The notes under the pieces were generated by a model. It ran no database searches. It saw only the letters and a list, made by a program, of their open reading frames with translations, and was not told the origin of the DNA. From Apricaphanius iberus (Eukaryota; Chordata; Actinopteri; Cyprinodontiformes; Aphaniidae), in assembly GCA_028564705.1 (NCBI GenBank), contig JAPXFQ010001497.1:545501-609500 (forward strand): 64,000 nt of DNA, read 5' to 3'. Both the position numbers and the translations under genes were made by a program. This document shows, piece after piece, positions 37,751 to 51,000 of the stretch (position 1 is its first letter; every line of letters starts with the position of its first letter).

Positions 37751-39029
37751 GATCACACATCATCAGATAAATGATATAGACACATCATCCGGGTATTTTC
37801 ACGCATGCGTACATTACTGGAGGGCAAAAAGCTTTCACACCGCTATGAAAAGCCATGAGATTTTGGTTGAATAATTAGATAAACAAATAACATCTTATAA
37901 CGTCTTTGTGCAGATAGTCGAAAAAGTCACATCAAAAAGCTAATTGTATATAGCACAAGGCTTCCAGACCCTTTGATCATTTAGTTAACAAGCTATGGGA
38001 GGAAACTCCTCAGATATGACCACCGCCAGATCAGTTTGGAAATATCTACAATTATATGTCAACAAGCCTTGACTTTACACAGCAATAGCAAAGAAGGCAT
38101 ACAATCGATCGGAAAATTCCCAGTGCTCGACTCTTCAAACACCTTTTATACTGATCGATCATCAACACGGGAGTTTAATGAGTCACAATAACCTAGTTAC
38201 CTTTCAGCCAGTTTAACCCCCGACAGGCTGCTATTTAAAGCTTCACCAGATTACTGACATGTCATAGACATATTCACAACCCAAAGAAAACAACACATTA
38301 CAGAGTTACAAAGCAATTTCACGGCGAACCGACAGCTTACACTGTGCAGGCTACGTTAGCACTCTGTGTAAAGAACAGCTAGCTAATTACATCACTGTCA
38401 GGCTGAGCAGCACGACAGCTTTTACTATAGACAGGCGCCCATAAAGAAATAAAATAATGAACTTTCAACCAACATGTAATCAGGCAGATGTTTGTACAAC
38501 CAGTAATATGTAAGAAAGTGGAGATAGATAAGAGCAAGCCCACAGAGTTAGCTTCCAGACCGTTTCAAATAGCTAAAAAGCTACAGGTAGAAACTCCTCA
38601 GGTATGACCGCCAGTTCAGTTTACAGATATCTACATTATTTGACCATCATGCCTCGACTTTACACAGCAGAAAAAAATAAGTCATACATATATATTAACA
38701 TCAACATACCTCCAGTGGGGAAGATGAGCAGATTCATTCATCAGACTGGATCCCTGAATTGATAGATCATCCACTCTAACTCAGCCATAGACGGCAGCGT
38801 ATTTTGTCAGCTGGAAACGTATTATATATTATTAATCCTTTTTTCTTCTATTTCTGCGTCTTATAGCACCACACATGCTGATAGATTTTACCTTCACCGC
38901 CATGTAGTGCTGATCTGTTGACAACTGTCAGTCAACAACAACGGTAGTCATTGGGGGGCTCAGTCTTTCTGCCCTCCAGAGAGAAGCTGGGGCTTGGGTG
39001 CGTGACGTCACGTTTCAACATGTCAATAA

Positions 39030-39081
<52 letters not shown>

Positions 39082-42000
39082 GTGAAGAGAACTGGTAACT
39101 CCTGCAGGCCGCAGAATCTGAGCCAGCCAGCAGCTGCATTTACCCACCGCAACGGAGATATGCAGGATTACATGTTGTGCGGGAAAAGCTGCTAAACTGT
39201 ATTATTTCAGTGAAGTTTGGAGCTGATTGCTTTGTGCTTACCCCCTCATCATTCATGGAAATCTGGAGAACTTTAATCTTTCAATAATGTGGTCTGTGCA
39301 GAAACCAGATTAGTTTTGGAAACATAAGATTTAACGGTTTTGTTTTCACTGTAATTTGATACCTTGTGTAGGTTTCAGTTGCTATTGTTTGAGTACAAAC
39401 AGTCTGTTCCTCCTCGAAGTTTAATCTGTGTTTTTTAAGGTTTTCCAGCTGAGAGTCATTTTAAATCCTGCAGCCTGAGTTATTCAGAGTAATTCCGACA
39501 GGAATTTTCTTTTCTTTGTTTAATGTTTGATAAATGAATCAGAGTGAATTAAAAAAAAAAAAAGTTTTTTTGGTGCCAGAGTGGCCTTTATTGATAGAGA
39601 ACAGAGATTGAAGGGGGAGAGAGGCAGAGGAAGACATGTGGCACACATTGCCTGGGATGGGACTCAAACCAGGGTCGGCCACGTCGAGGACCAAAGCCTC
39701 CATACATGGGGCACCCACTCCAACCACTGCACCACAGGATGTCTCCTGAATCAGAGTGGCTTTAAGTGACACCACGTGAGTTAGCTGTAAGCTGCATGCT
39801 CAACCCAACCCTCATGTCCTGCTTTTGGGCCTGCGTTTCATAAACATTAAAGATTGCTATTGACAGTATTTAAAATAGAGATATGCTTTAAAATAGATTG
39901 TTGAAACACTGAAAACTAATCTTATTAGCCATGTTTTACAAAGCCTTCATGTATCAGAAGACTAAAATTAGATTGATTACTGTCATTATCAACCATAAAT
40001 AGAATCAATTTTCCAAAGGTAATTTATTTCTAATCCAGCGAATTTTTAAACAAAACATTGCTTCATCCAAATAATGTTTTATTTTTCTTTACATTGTTGT
40101 TTGGTTTAGGCATAAACCAATGGTGCTAATTAGTTTAAACTAATCACAATTAATAAACTTTTGTAACATGGTAAAGCTGTATCTTGCACTCTGTTTTGGT
40201 GTGGTTTGGTGTGAGTTGTGTGGGTGTGGTGGCACAGGTGCAGTCAATCAGCTTGTGAGGCACTCTATTTAAGTGGAAGACACACAGAACACTGGATCTC
40301 TGTGGTGCTGTGAACCCTTGTGCAGGTAAAATTCATGTGGTGAAAACTCTTTGTCAGCTGTCATTGCTTCCCTACTGTTTAGCTGTTTTCAATGTGGATG
40401 TAAATTATGAAGCTAGCTAACAATCTCTGTGGTGCTATCAATCCTTGTGCAGGTTGTGCTGAGGGGAGACCTTGAGTCTGGACTAGACAAATTATGGTGG
40501 CCGGATCTAGCCATTGATGCCAGTTCACAAATACTGGGACAATACTGGGACTAAGCTCAAGTACTTTTGTTTTGTGACATCGCTTTGCTGCGGCACTGGC
40601 AGAAAGAGACCATTCTAGTTCCCTTTCCACTGACTCTACCTTGGCTTAGCCATCTGCACACTATACTTTAAAGGGCACATCAATATGTAGTTGGACCTTT
40701 TAGCTTTTTTACTATTTATAATTAAGGCTGGGACTCGATAAAATACTTTAATTTGATTAATTAGAGGCTTTCAAATTAATTAATCGAAATTAATCGCATT
40801 TTAATCGCACATAAATATCTGAAGTGAGAATTTTCTTCAGATAGATTTTTAGTATGAATAATGACTAAATACATAAGTTTAATTTATTAGAAAAAATAAA
40901 ATCATTCTGTCCCGATAACAGAATGAGTCCTGGAGAAAGCGCCAATGTCTCTTAGATAGAAATGAACTAGAGGATGACCAGGAAGCTGCGGCGTAGATGT
41001 GCTCCACTGTCATCCCTCCTTGCAGAGCTGTGGAGGATGAAAACCCTCTCGTGGAATGAGTTCTGAGATTCTGTGAAGGATCGAGCCCAAAGGAAATATA
41101 AGTTTCCTCTGCAATGCACAAACAGACGCTGGAAGCGCAATGCCGCCGTGTGCGCCACGTAACACGAGAGCGCACGCAGTGACAGAGTAGATGAGACCGT
41201 TCTGTCACCAAAACCTTCATGACAGGAAGAAATAACTGCAGCATAATTTTTTCGTCCATCAGCTGCTGGAGGAACGACAGCATGCGGCTTAGTGGACATG
41301 AAACGGAATCTGCGCCCTTCTCTGTGCGCCAGCGCTGGAAGGCTGCGGTGGTAAAAAAAAAAAGTGCGATTAAAATGCTTTAAAAAAATTACGTGTTATT
41401 TTTGTGTAATTATTTAATCTTAATTAACGCGTTAAAGTCCTGATTCTGTTCATATTTCTCCGTAATAACACACTGGTTGGTCAGAAACGGGCATTTCACT
41501 ATTTCAGCTTCACTTCCGCCTGTAATAAGGCATTATCTGCCTGGGTGGGAAATTGGAAAATCCGAGATGATTGTGGTGTGCTGTGATGATCCTGGTGTGC
41601 TGGTCTAATGTATGGGCCTCAAGGGCATGTGTACTTGGATTGCTAGTTAGACTGTTTCTTAACTAGTTAGAAAAAAACTAAAACTAGTGGGTGAAAATGT
41701 TTAACCAGTTCCTTGTAGTCACATACTAGTTGGCATACACAAAAGTTGATATTGCCTGCCTGGGCTGCCTCTGCCCCACTGGCAGTTTTTTCTATTGTTT
41801 TAGCAGTGTACCTTTACGTAACATGTCAGATCAATCTGTCAGTGGGGTTTGGAAGTTGAAAATTAAGGGTGCCGTGTTTAGAGCTAAAATTAAAATGAGA
41901 AACGCTCAATCAGACTCTGTTAAATTTTAAAAAATGTGCTACTTTTTCACTAAAATAAACTTGTGCTCTGTTACAATAAATGAAGATGTTGAAATAGGTA

Positions 42001-45000
42001 AAACGCATTGAACTTTGCCTGCACACCACAATTCGAGTTAATTATCAAGTCAATGAATTGTATGACACCGTGGCAACTAGCAAAACATATTTTAATAATA
42101 TTATGATGCAACGCCACATAGCTGTGACACTTGTCTCATAGCACCTCTCAGAAGGAAAATGCAACATCAAGAAATATGAGCTCACCAGTCCAGAGTGGGC
42201 AGAATTTCTTATTGAGTGTACTATAATGAAGAGTTTGGTGTATACCTGCAGAAAAAAGGACCCTGCAATGGTAGCCAATTCAGCAGTATAATAATAAAAC
42301 TTATATGGAAAAATTAGAGGCTATGTAAAATTGGAATAATTGTGCTGATAATTGCAATCATTTTAAATATAATTTAATTTCTGAAGCAATGTCAACAGTG
42401 AGTCGTGATGAGGATATCTCTATTGACATAATGGAAGAAGCAGGGGTGTAAAGAAGCAGGCATTAGTTCCAATACTGTCACTTTCCATGTCCAAATGACA
42501 GAGTGAGCTGTTACATTTTTTTTCTTTAAAAGTAAGAGAGTAAATACACACAGCCCATATTTGCAAGATAATAAAGGGAAAGTACTGTAAAATAAGTCTG
42601 CATATTGTTTTGCCTTTAGAAATATCCTATTTGATTTAGTCAAATGTGTTTTTCTCATCAAATGCACTAAAGCTTTAAATTATATTATAATTGTGAGTTT
42701 AGGGAAACTGGAGGAAGTATGAAAGTTAGAGCAGAGTCTACACAATGCCTGATTACAGAGGCAGCAGCTCAGACTATAGATTCGGATATTAATGAATGTA
42801 CTGTAAAGAACAATATAGATGTGAACGCCTGCTAAAATAAAGCTACCTTGTGAAGCAATTAAACTTTGTTTGCGGTGACTTCAAATAAAATCTAACTTTA
42901 ATAATAAAGCATTTTCTATACTACATAGCATTTCAAAGTGCTTTACAGATTAAAATTACCCCACATACAACTGGGAGTGTTCTATAGGTGATAAAAACCT
43001 ATTTTAGTAATGTTTTTAATGTGAGGGATAAAAGTCACCTCAGAGTCAAAAATCACGCCCAGGTTCTTCACTTGTGAAGAAGGATTAAAAAATAGTTTTT
43101 TATACTATGTTATAATAGATTATTGTGGGATTCTGCCACACTACAGCATCGTTTGTGTCCACATAGCGATGCATCAATTAAATGATTAATTTCAACAGCT
43201 CTGTATAATTGCACGATTTAAATAATACGTGAGATAAAGTGGGCTGGTCTGAAACATGAAACTACAGGGCTGATCATGAGTCCCACTTCGGCCATGACTT
43301 TGTATTAACAGTGTGCTTCCTTCTTTGGACATTCAGTTGCTCACCTGCTGTTTTTATGACCTACCCTTGTTAAAGTTGACAAAATCAGTGGTGTTCACCA
43401 CACCATCTGTAGTTTCATTAGTGATGTCGCCGAACACCAACTGTAGCTTAACACCACCTCTTAAAGTGATGTTGATGTCCTCGAGGTCACTGGAAAGTGA
43501 CCCAAACAATGCTAAAAGAAGGAAGCCATTATATGAAGTTTGGTGACAAAGACTGTCAATAAAATGTTTATATGCTACAAAATGTGTAAAGAGACAATAA
43601 AGTCTAGTTTACCTTGTCCTCTCTGGTTCATGATTAAGCTGAGATGTTTGTACACTTCATGGTAGATCTGTAAATAAACAAAAAATCTATTATTACATGT
43701 TTTGGAACATTTATTTAAACAATTGCTTGTCTTTAACACATACCTGCTCAGAGTCTGGATAGCCAGGTTTAATGACGATGTGGATGGTGGTGAGATTTCC
43801 GCATTGTGCAGACAATGCAAACTGGCGAATGTTTTCTGTCAAAACTTGAACGGCTTCACTCAGGGGGTATTTTAGGAGTAATCCAGGTCCGATAACAGGC
43901 ATGGCTACTGAATTGAAGCCTTTCTCTGCACAGAGGTCCAAACATCTCCTCAGCCCATTAGAAAGAGCCTGAAAGACGAGACGATGTGTTTTAACAAATA
44001 ATCTCTCTATCCCTTGGATAAAAGGAACTAGTTGTCCCTGTTGGCTTGGGTTCTCCCTCTGATCTCTGCAGGAAGGTGCATAGTAGAGATCCTGATTAAA
44101 TACCCTTAGCCACCAAAACTGCTGTCTTACAATGTGGAGAAGTAGTGAGTACTCTAGTCCAAGCTCACCCGGACTGATAGATCTATTCACATTAGCTATG
44201 TTTACATGTGCAGTATATCTTTAATCCGATCATAGTTCAGATCAGAATGTCACTGTTAAATGGGCCCTGAAAAAAACCTATCCGATTATGACAAGCGTTT
44301 ACATTCATTACATGTTTGAGCGGAATAGATAATTTTGATATGCGCCTAACTTTCTAAAACACCGGAAACGGCCAAATATAAAGAAATTGAATTCCATTGT
44401 AAACAAATATAGCTGCACCCATTTGAAATTGAGGACTATGATGTTCTTTAGAGCATGCTTTAATTTTTTTCTGGACACGGTTTTATATCCACAACCTCTA
44501 ATTTTTATGTACACAAACAAATTATAAACCGAATCCTTATTTTTTTTTTTTCAATATAGGCTGACGTATTGTACGTCTACATGTCACTTAACAGACATGC
44601 ACAGCCATGACCCACATTTGGAATAAAAGTTTACATGCATCGCTATCGGATTAACTATCAGATATAACCATCCCTCTCAAATGGAATTAAATTTTGATCC
44701 GAATTAGTTAGATCGGATCAGAGTACTCTGATTAGCATGTTCATAGGAAGCATTTTATATTGCGATCAGGATCTTTTAATCCGATTACTTGTGTCCATAT
44801 AAACATAGCCATTGTCTCTAGGTGGAGGCCAGTCACCTTATGATGGAACCTCATCATATTCCCAGGCAATCAAATCAAACTTTATTTATAAATCACTTTT
44901 CATACAAAAACAAATGCTTTTCAAAATGCTTTACACATTAAAAATTACCCACATATTCTCCCCCATCCCATCCCCATACACACAAGTTTAAACATTTTTA

Positions 45001-48000
45001 CATTAATACCCCCCTCCCCCCCTCCTTGGGCTGCCACCTTACCGCGGTGGAGGGGTTTGAGTGTCCCAATGATCCTAGGAGCTATGTTGTCTGGGGCTTT
45101 ATGCCCCTGGTAGGGTCACCCATGGCAAACTGGTCCTAGGTGAGGGATCAGACAAAGTGCAGCCCAAAAACCCCTATGATGAATGACAGCGTTGGAACAA
45201 GTGTTCCCTCGCCCGGACGCGGGTCACCGGGGCCCCACTCTGGAGCCAGGCCTGGAGGTGGGGCACGTTGGCGAGCGCCTGGTGGCCGGGCCTTTACCTA
45301 TGGGGCCCGGCTGGGCTTAGCCCGAAGAGGAAACATGGGCCCCCCTTCCCATGAGCTCACCACCTGTGGGAGGGGCCATAGGGGTCGGGTGCAATGCAAG
45401 ATGGGCGGTGGCCGAAGGCGGGGACCTTGGCGGTCCGATCCTCGGCTGCAGAAGCTGGCTCTTGGGACGTGGAACGTCACCTCTCTGGTGGGGAAGGAGC
45501 CGGAGCTGGTGTGCGAGGTTGAAAGGTTCCGACTGGACATCGTCGGCCTTGCCTCGACGCATGGCTCTGGCTCTGGAACCCGTCTCCTCGAGAGGGGTTG
45601 GACTCTCTTCCACTCTGGCGTTGCCCCCGGTGAGAGGCGCCGAGCTGGGGTGGGCATACTTGTTGCCCCCCATCTCGGCGCCTATACGTTGGAGTTTACC
45701 CCGGTGAATGAGAGGGTAGCCTCCCTCCGCCTGCGCGTGGGGGGATGGGTTCTGACTATTGTTTGTGCTTATGCACCAAACGGTAGTGCAGATTACCCAC
45801 CCTTCTTGGAGTCCTTGGAGGGGGTGCTGGAGAGTGCTCCTTCTGGGGACTCCCTCATTCTGCTGGGGGATTTCAACGCTCACGTGGGCAGTGACCGTGA
45901 GACCTGGAGAGGCGTGGTTGGACGGTATGGCCCCCCCGATCTGAACCCGAGCGGTGTTTTGTTGTTGGACTTCTGTGCTCGTCATGGATTGTCCATAACA
46001 AACACCATGTACAAGCATAAGGGTGTTCATGTGTGCACTTGGCACCAGGACACCCTAGGCCGCAGCTCGATGATCGACCTGGTTGTCGTTTCATCGGACC
46101 TGCGGCCGCATGTTTTGGACACTCGGGTGAAGAGAGGGGCGGAGCTATCCACCGACCACTACCTGGTGGTGAGTCGGCTCCGGTGGTGGGGGAGGACGCC
46201 GGACAGACCTGGCAGGCCCAAACGTGTTTTGAGGGTCTGCTGGGAACGTCTGGCGGAGTCTCCTGTCAGAAGGGGTTTCAACTCTCACCTCCGGCAGAAC
46301 TTCAAACACGTCCCGGGGGAGGCGGGGGACATTGAGTTTGAATGGGCCATGTTCCGTGCCTCCATTGTCGAAGCGGCTGACCGTAGTTGTGGCCGTAAGG
46401 TAGTCGGTGCCTGTCGCGGCGGCAACCCTCGAACCCGATGGTGGACACCAGCGGTGAGGGATGCTGTCAAGCTGAAGAAGGAGTCCTATCGGGCCTTTTT
46501 GGCCTGTGGGACTCCGGAAGCAGCTGATAGGTACCGGCAGGCCAAGCGGAGTGCGGCTCGGATGGTCGCTGAGGCAAAAACTCGGGCGTGGGAGGAGTTT
46601 GGAGAGACCATGGAGAACGACTTCCGTATGGCTTCCAAGCAGTTCCCTTGGATTGGCAGACCGGGGTGGTGGTCCCCCTCTTTAAAAAGGGGGACCACAG
46701 AGTGTGTTCCAACTATAGGGGGATCACACTTCTGAGCCTCCCTGGTAAGGTCTATTCGGGGGTTCTGGAGAGGAGGGTCCGACGGATAGTCGAACCTCGG
46801 ATTCAGGAGGAACAATGCGGTTTTCGTCCTGGCCGTGGAACACTGGACCAGCTCTACACCCTCGGCAGGGTCCTGGAGGGTGCGTGGGAGTTCGCCCAAC
46901 CGGTCTACATGTGCTTTGTGGACTTGGAGAAGGCGTTCGACCGTGTCCCTCGGGGTGTCCTGTGGGGGGTACTCCGGGAGTATGGGGTACCAGGCCCTTT
47001 GATACGGGCTGTTAGGTCCCTATATGAACGGTGTCAGAGTCTGGTTCGCATTGCCGGCAGTAAGTCGGACTCATTTCCGGTGAGAGCTGGACTCCGCCAA
47101 GGTTGCCCTTTGTCACCGGTCCTGTTCATAATGTTTATGGACAGGATTTCTAGGCGCAGCCAAGGTGTTGAGGCGATCCGTTTTGGTGACCTCAGGATCG
47201 GGTCTCTGCTTTTCGCAGATGATGTGGTCTTGTTGGCTTCATCTGAACGTGATCTACAGCTCTCGTTGGAGCGGTTCGCAGCCGAGTGTGAAGCGGCTGG
47301 GATGAGGATCAGCACCTCCAAATCCGAGACCATGGTCTTGAGCCGGAAAAGGGTAGAGTGCCTTCTCCGGGTCGGGGATGAGGTCCTTCCTCAAGTGGGG
47401 GAGTTTAGGTATCTGGGGGTCTTGTTCACGAATGAGGGAAAAATGGAGCGGGATATCGATGGACGGATTGGTAAGGCGTCTGCAGTTATGCGGGCGCTGT
47501 ACCGGTCTGTCGTGGTGAAGAGAGAGCTGAGCCGAAAGGCAAAGCTCTCAATTTACCGGTCGATCTATGTTCCTACCCTCATCTATGGTCACGAACGCTG
47601 GGTGGTGACCGAAAGAACGAGATCGCGGATACAGGCGGCTGAAATGAATTTCCTCCGTAGGGTGGCTGGGCTCTCCCTTAGAGATAGGGTGAGAAGCTCG
47701 GTCATCCGGAGGGGGCTCAGAGTAGAGCCGCTGCTCCTCCACATCGAGAGGAGCCAGTTGAGGTGGCTCCGGCATCTGGTCAGGATGCTCCTGGACGCCT
47801 CCCTGGTGAGGTGTTCTGGGCACGTCCCACCGGGAGGAGACCCAGGGGAAGACCCAGGACCCGCTGGAGGGATTATGTCTCCCAGCTGGCCTGGGAACGC
47901 CTCGGGATTCCTCCCAAGGAGCTGGCCCAAGTAGCCGGGGAGAGGGAAGTCTGGGCCTCTTTGCTTAGGCTACTGCCCCCGCGACCCGACCCCGGATAAG

Positions 48001-51000
48001 CGGAAGATTATGGATGGATGGATACCCCCCTCCCCCCAATCCAATCTCCATGTGCAGACACACCCAGGAGCAACATTAAACAACATTAAAATAGACAATA
48101 AAATGGACAATAAAAGGGACATTGGGCTGAGTTCAGGATAGATAAGAAAACACCACGAAGGAAGCCATATGCACCAGCAGCAGCAGATCAACAGCAGCAG
48201 CGAAGCACTGACCCAGGGCACTCAGGGGAGGTGAGGCCGGGACGCCCACCTAAACCCAAGCACTATCTGGAGAGCACCCTGGCAGCCACCGATGACCACC
48301 ACTCTCAAAGAGGAAACACTGGAACAAAGCGTCTATTTATTTGTGTAAAACAAAATATCAGCATGTTATAAAATCATAAATAAATAAAAAAAATAGATAA
48401 ATGCATATACAAATAAATAAATGAATTAATTAAATTAATGGGATAAATAAAACACCAAGTGGCAAAGCACTAATAAATAAAAGCAATTAAAACATTACAG
48501 GCAATTACATAGGCAATAAATAATAATTAGTTAAAAGCTAGGCTAAAAAGGTAAGTTTTGAGCCTGCTCTTAAAAACATTAACGTTCTGTGCGGCCCTGA
48601 GGTCCTGTGGCAGCCTGTTCCAGAGGTGAGGGCCATAATACTGAAATGACGCCTCACCATGGGTCCATGTCCTGACTTTGGGAATGATAAGGAGACGGCT
48701 GCCAGAGGAGCACAAAGACCGTGGAGGTTTATACAGTAAAAGTATATCTGCAAGATAAGAAGGCTCAAGACCATTAAGACACTTAAAAACATTTTTTTTT
48801 TTACTTAAAATTTATCCTGAAACATATGGGGAGCCAATGCAGTGATTTTAAGACCGGTCGAATGTACTGCCACGAGAATCCATTAATGAAAAGAACAATT
48901 AAGGTAAGGTATAAGAAACAAATTTATGTAAAAGAATGTAAATTAAAAACAAATAAAACACAGTCGCTTAAAATAAATAAATAAATAAAAATAAAACCAT
49001 GAGAATCAATGGTAGAAGATAAAAGAAAGAAAGAAAAAGCAATTTAGGACTCAAAGGAAGTTCTAGTCTGGTTCTAGTGAGGACGTGACCAGCAGAGTTC
49101 TGGATCAGGTGCAGCTGTCTGATTGACTTTTTAGGTAGGCCTGTGAAGGTGCTGTTGCAGTAATCAATCCGACTAAAGATGAACACATGGATACTTTTTT
49201 CAAGGTCCCTCTGTGAAATAAGTCCTTTATTCCTAGAAATGTTCTTCATGTGACAGAAGGCTGACATTGTTATTGCCTTTATGTGACCCTGGAGGTTCAG
49301 GTCTGAGTCCATTATTAAACCTAGATTACGGGCCTGATCAGTAGTTTTTAGTTGTATTAACTGAAGCTGGTGGTGGGTTGGCTGCTGCTGTACAGATTGA
49401 TCTTCTAATTTCCTAAATGTTTTCAATGAAGACGTTGGGAGAGAGAGTGTAGCTCAGGGGCTGCTGTCAATGGAAGATTGGTTAGTCTTTCAACTGTTGC
49501 AAATAGAATCCGAGCATTATTAATGTTTCTGTTAATGATTGCAGAGAAAAATGATTCCCTTGCAGTTTTCAAAGTTAAGTTATATTTGTTCAGCCTGTTT
49601 TTGTTGCTCTCATAGTGAACCTGGAGTCGAGTTTTCCTCCATTTTCTCTCGGCTTGATGTAGAACTTGTAATATATTATTAGTGAATGGAGATGGAATGA
49701 CTGTATGCTTAACAGCAGGTGGGACTTTTGGTAACTTTTTGAGATTATTTGGGGTGTATTTGTTCAGTTTATGATAATTGGTCTGCTATCTGGTGATAAC
49801 AGGTATAAATGATGTAGGGAAAGGTCCAAGTCTGATATGTGAGTTACTGTTAAAATCAGGGCAGATTTTATAGGAGCAGGAACAAGCTAGACATCAGGAT
49901 TTGGTGGGTGGGTCATAGGGGGCAGAGGCAGCTGGTACTGGTGTGGTGGACAGGGGTGGAAGAGGGCATTCCAGGCTCATTGCAAGCATGTAGGTGCCTT
50001 GTCTATTTAGATGCAGTCCATTTGACCCATACAGGTGACTCCTGCCCCAGAAAATGTTAAAATTGTCTACAAAACCAATATTTTGCATCACAGTGGCAGG
50101 GGAAAGGCAGGTATAAAGAGGCAAAATCTTACTAAAGCGTCTGATTCCTCTGCCAAGTGTGGGGTGGGGCCAGAGATAAAAACTGATGCATGTAAGTTAT
50201 TTAAGAGGGTTAAAAGATAGATTAAGTGGGACTTCAAGAGCTCAGACTGTTGCTTCTCAATGTCAATGGACCAAAGTGGATAATAATTGTACTCACAGCT
50301 TTGTGGAGTTGGATGAGTTCTGGGATCTTTGCTGCTATGTCTAGCACAGTATCTCAGGGAAACACAGAGTGAGGGCTCCTCTCATCCTAACGTTCTTTAT
50401 GAGGGAATCGATGAGCAGTGTATTGGGTGGCGGGTGTGTAAATTTTTCAGTCTGAGCAGAGAATCTCTCAACATTTTAGGCTTACTGGATGTCAGGCCTG
50501 GAGGTATTCCCAGGACTGCTGCAATGTTAATTATGCAGCGAGGGCTCATTCCGTGGGTTGGGGTGAAGTGGAACACTCCTCAGCGAGATCCGGCTGCAGT
50601 ATTGGTTTACCACGGTTATTTCTAACCAACACCCGCACACTGACACAATCAGTGGCTGGTCGTGCTCCAAATTAAAATGCTGCAGTTAGATTATTTCACT
50701 AAACCATGTAAAGTGGATGGATGTGATGAATGCATGACCACAGTGCACACACGTGATGTTGCTCACAGAGGTCCAAGGGACCACTCACGGAGTTAGTTTA
50801 CTCAGACATATGAAAGATTAGACGTAACATTGTCCCCAGGGCCCTTTATTTTTTACACAATCCACAATTCAAGACTATGGGTCAAGATGAGAACACAGGC
50901 AGACTGGTAAATTAAAAGCAGATTGGACCATCATCCACATTACTGGAAATGAGGCCTAGCCTTATTCAGTCTACCCATTCCTACAATCACTTATGAAAAA

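Larger units (their letters stand above)
45006..48037 (+). mobile_element. GGAT-tailed LINE, copy B, nested, with 16-bp target-site duplication
   Basis: The body 45022-48021 is bounded by ATACCCCCCTCCCCCC at 45006-45021 and 48022-48037. It has a 5' UTR, an endonuclease frame, an RT frame and a GGAT tail. The 5' part, absent from copy A, shows it is long but internally deleted. It sits in the 3' UTR of an L2-like LINE, itself in the PARP14-like intron, and runs antisense to both. Confidence 0.92.
44870..50640 (-). mobile_element. L2-like LINE (minus strand), degraded, with nested LINE copy B
   Basis: On the minus strand the order is: ORF1 esterase end ([21 protein letters not shown], near 50090), RT middle and C-terminus ([35 protein letters not shown], near 49330-49100; [20 protein letters not shown], near 48620), then 3' UTR continuing to 44870-45005, which ends in an 'aaataaagtttg'-type terminus. 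The element is interrupted by a 3-kb LINE at 45022-48021. Stops and gaps show it is dead. Confidence 0.75.

Noticed and set aside
40879..41299. Overlapping minus-strand frames of 134 and 110 codons
   Set aside because: They lie inside a MITE-like repeat and have no recognisable domain.
43711..44190. Reading the 159-codon minus frame as one exon
   Set aside because: Protein continuity shows the exon begins at 43968 after a CAG; the upstream residues are intronic.
45317..46045. Long antisense frames (up to 242 codons) over the LINE endonuclease
   Set aside because: They are shadows of a G+C-rich coding frame on the other strand, without any family motifs.
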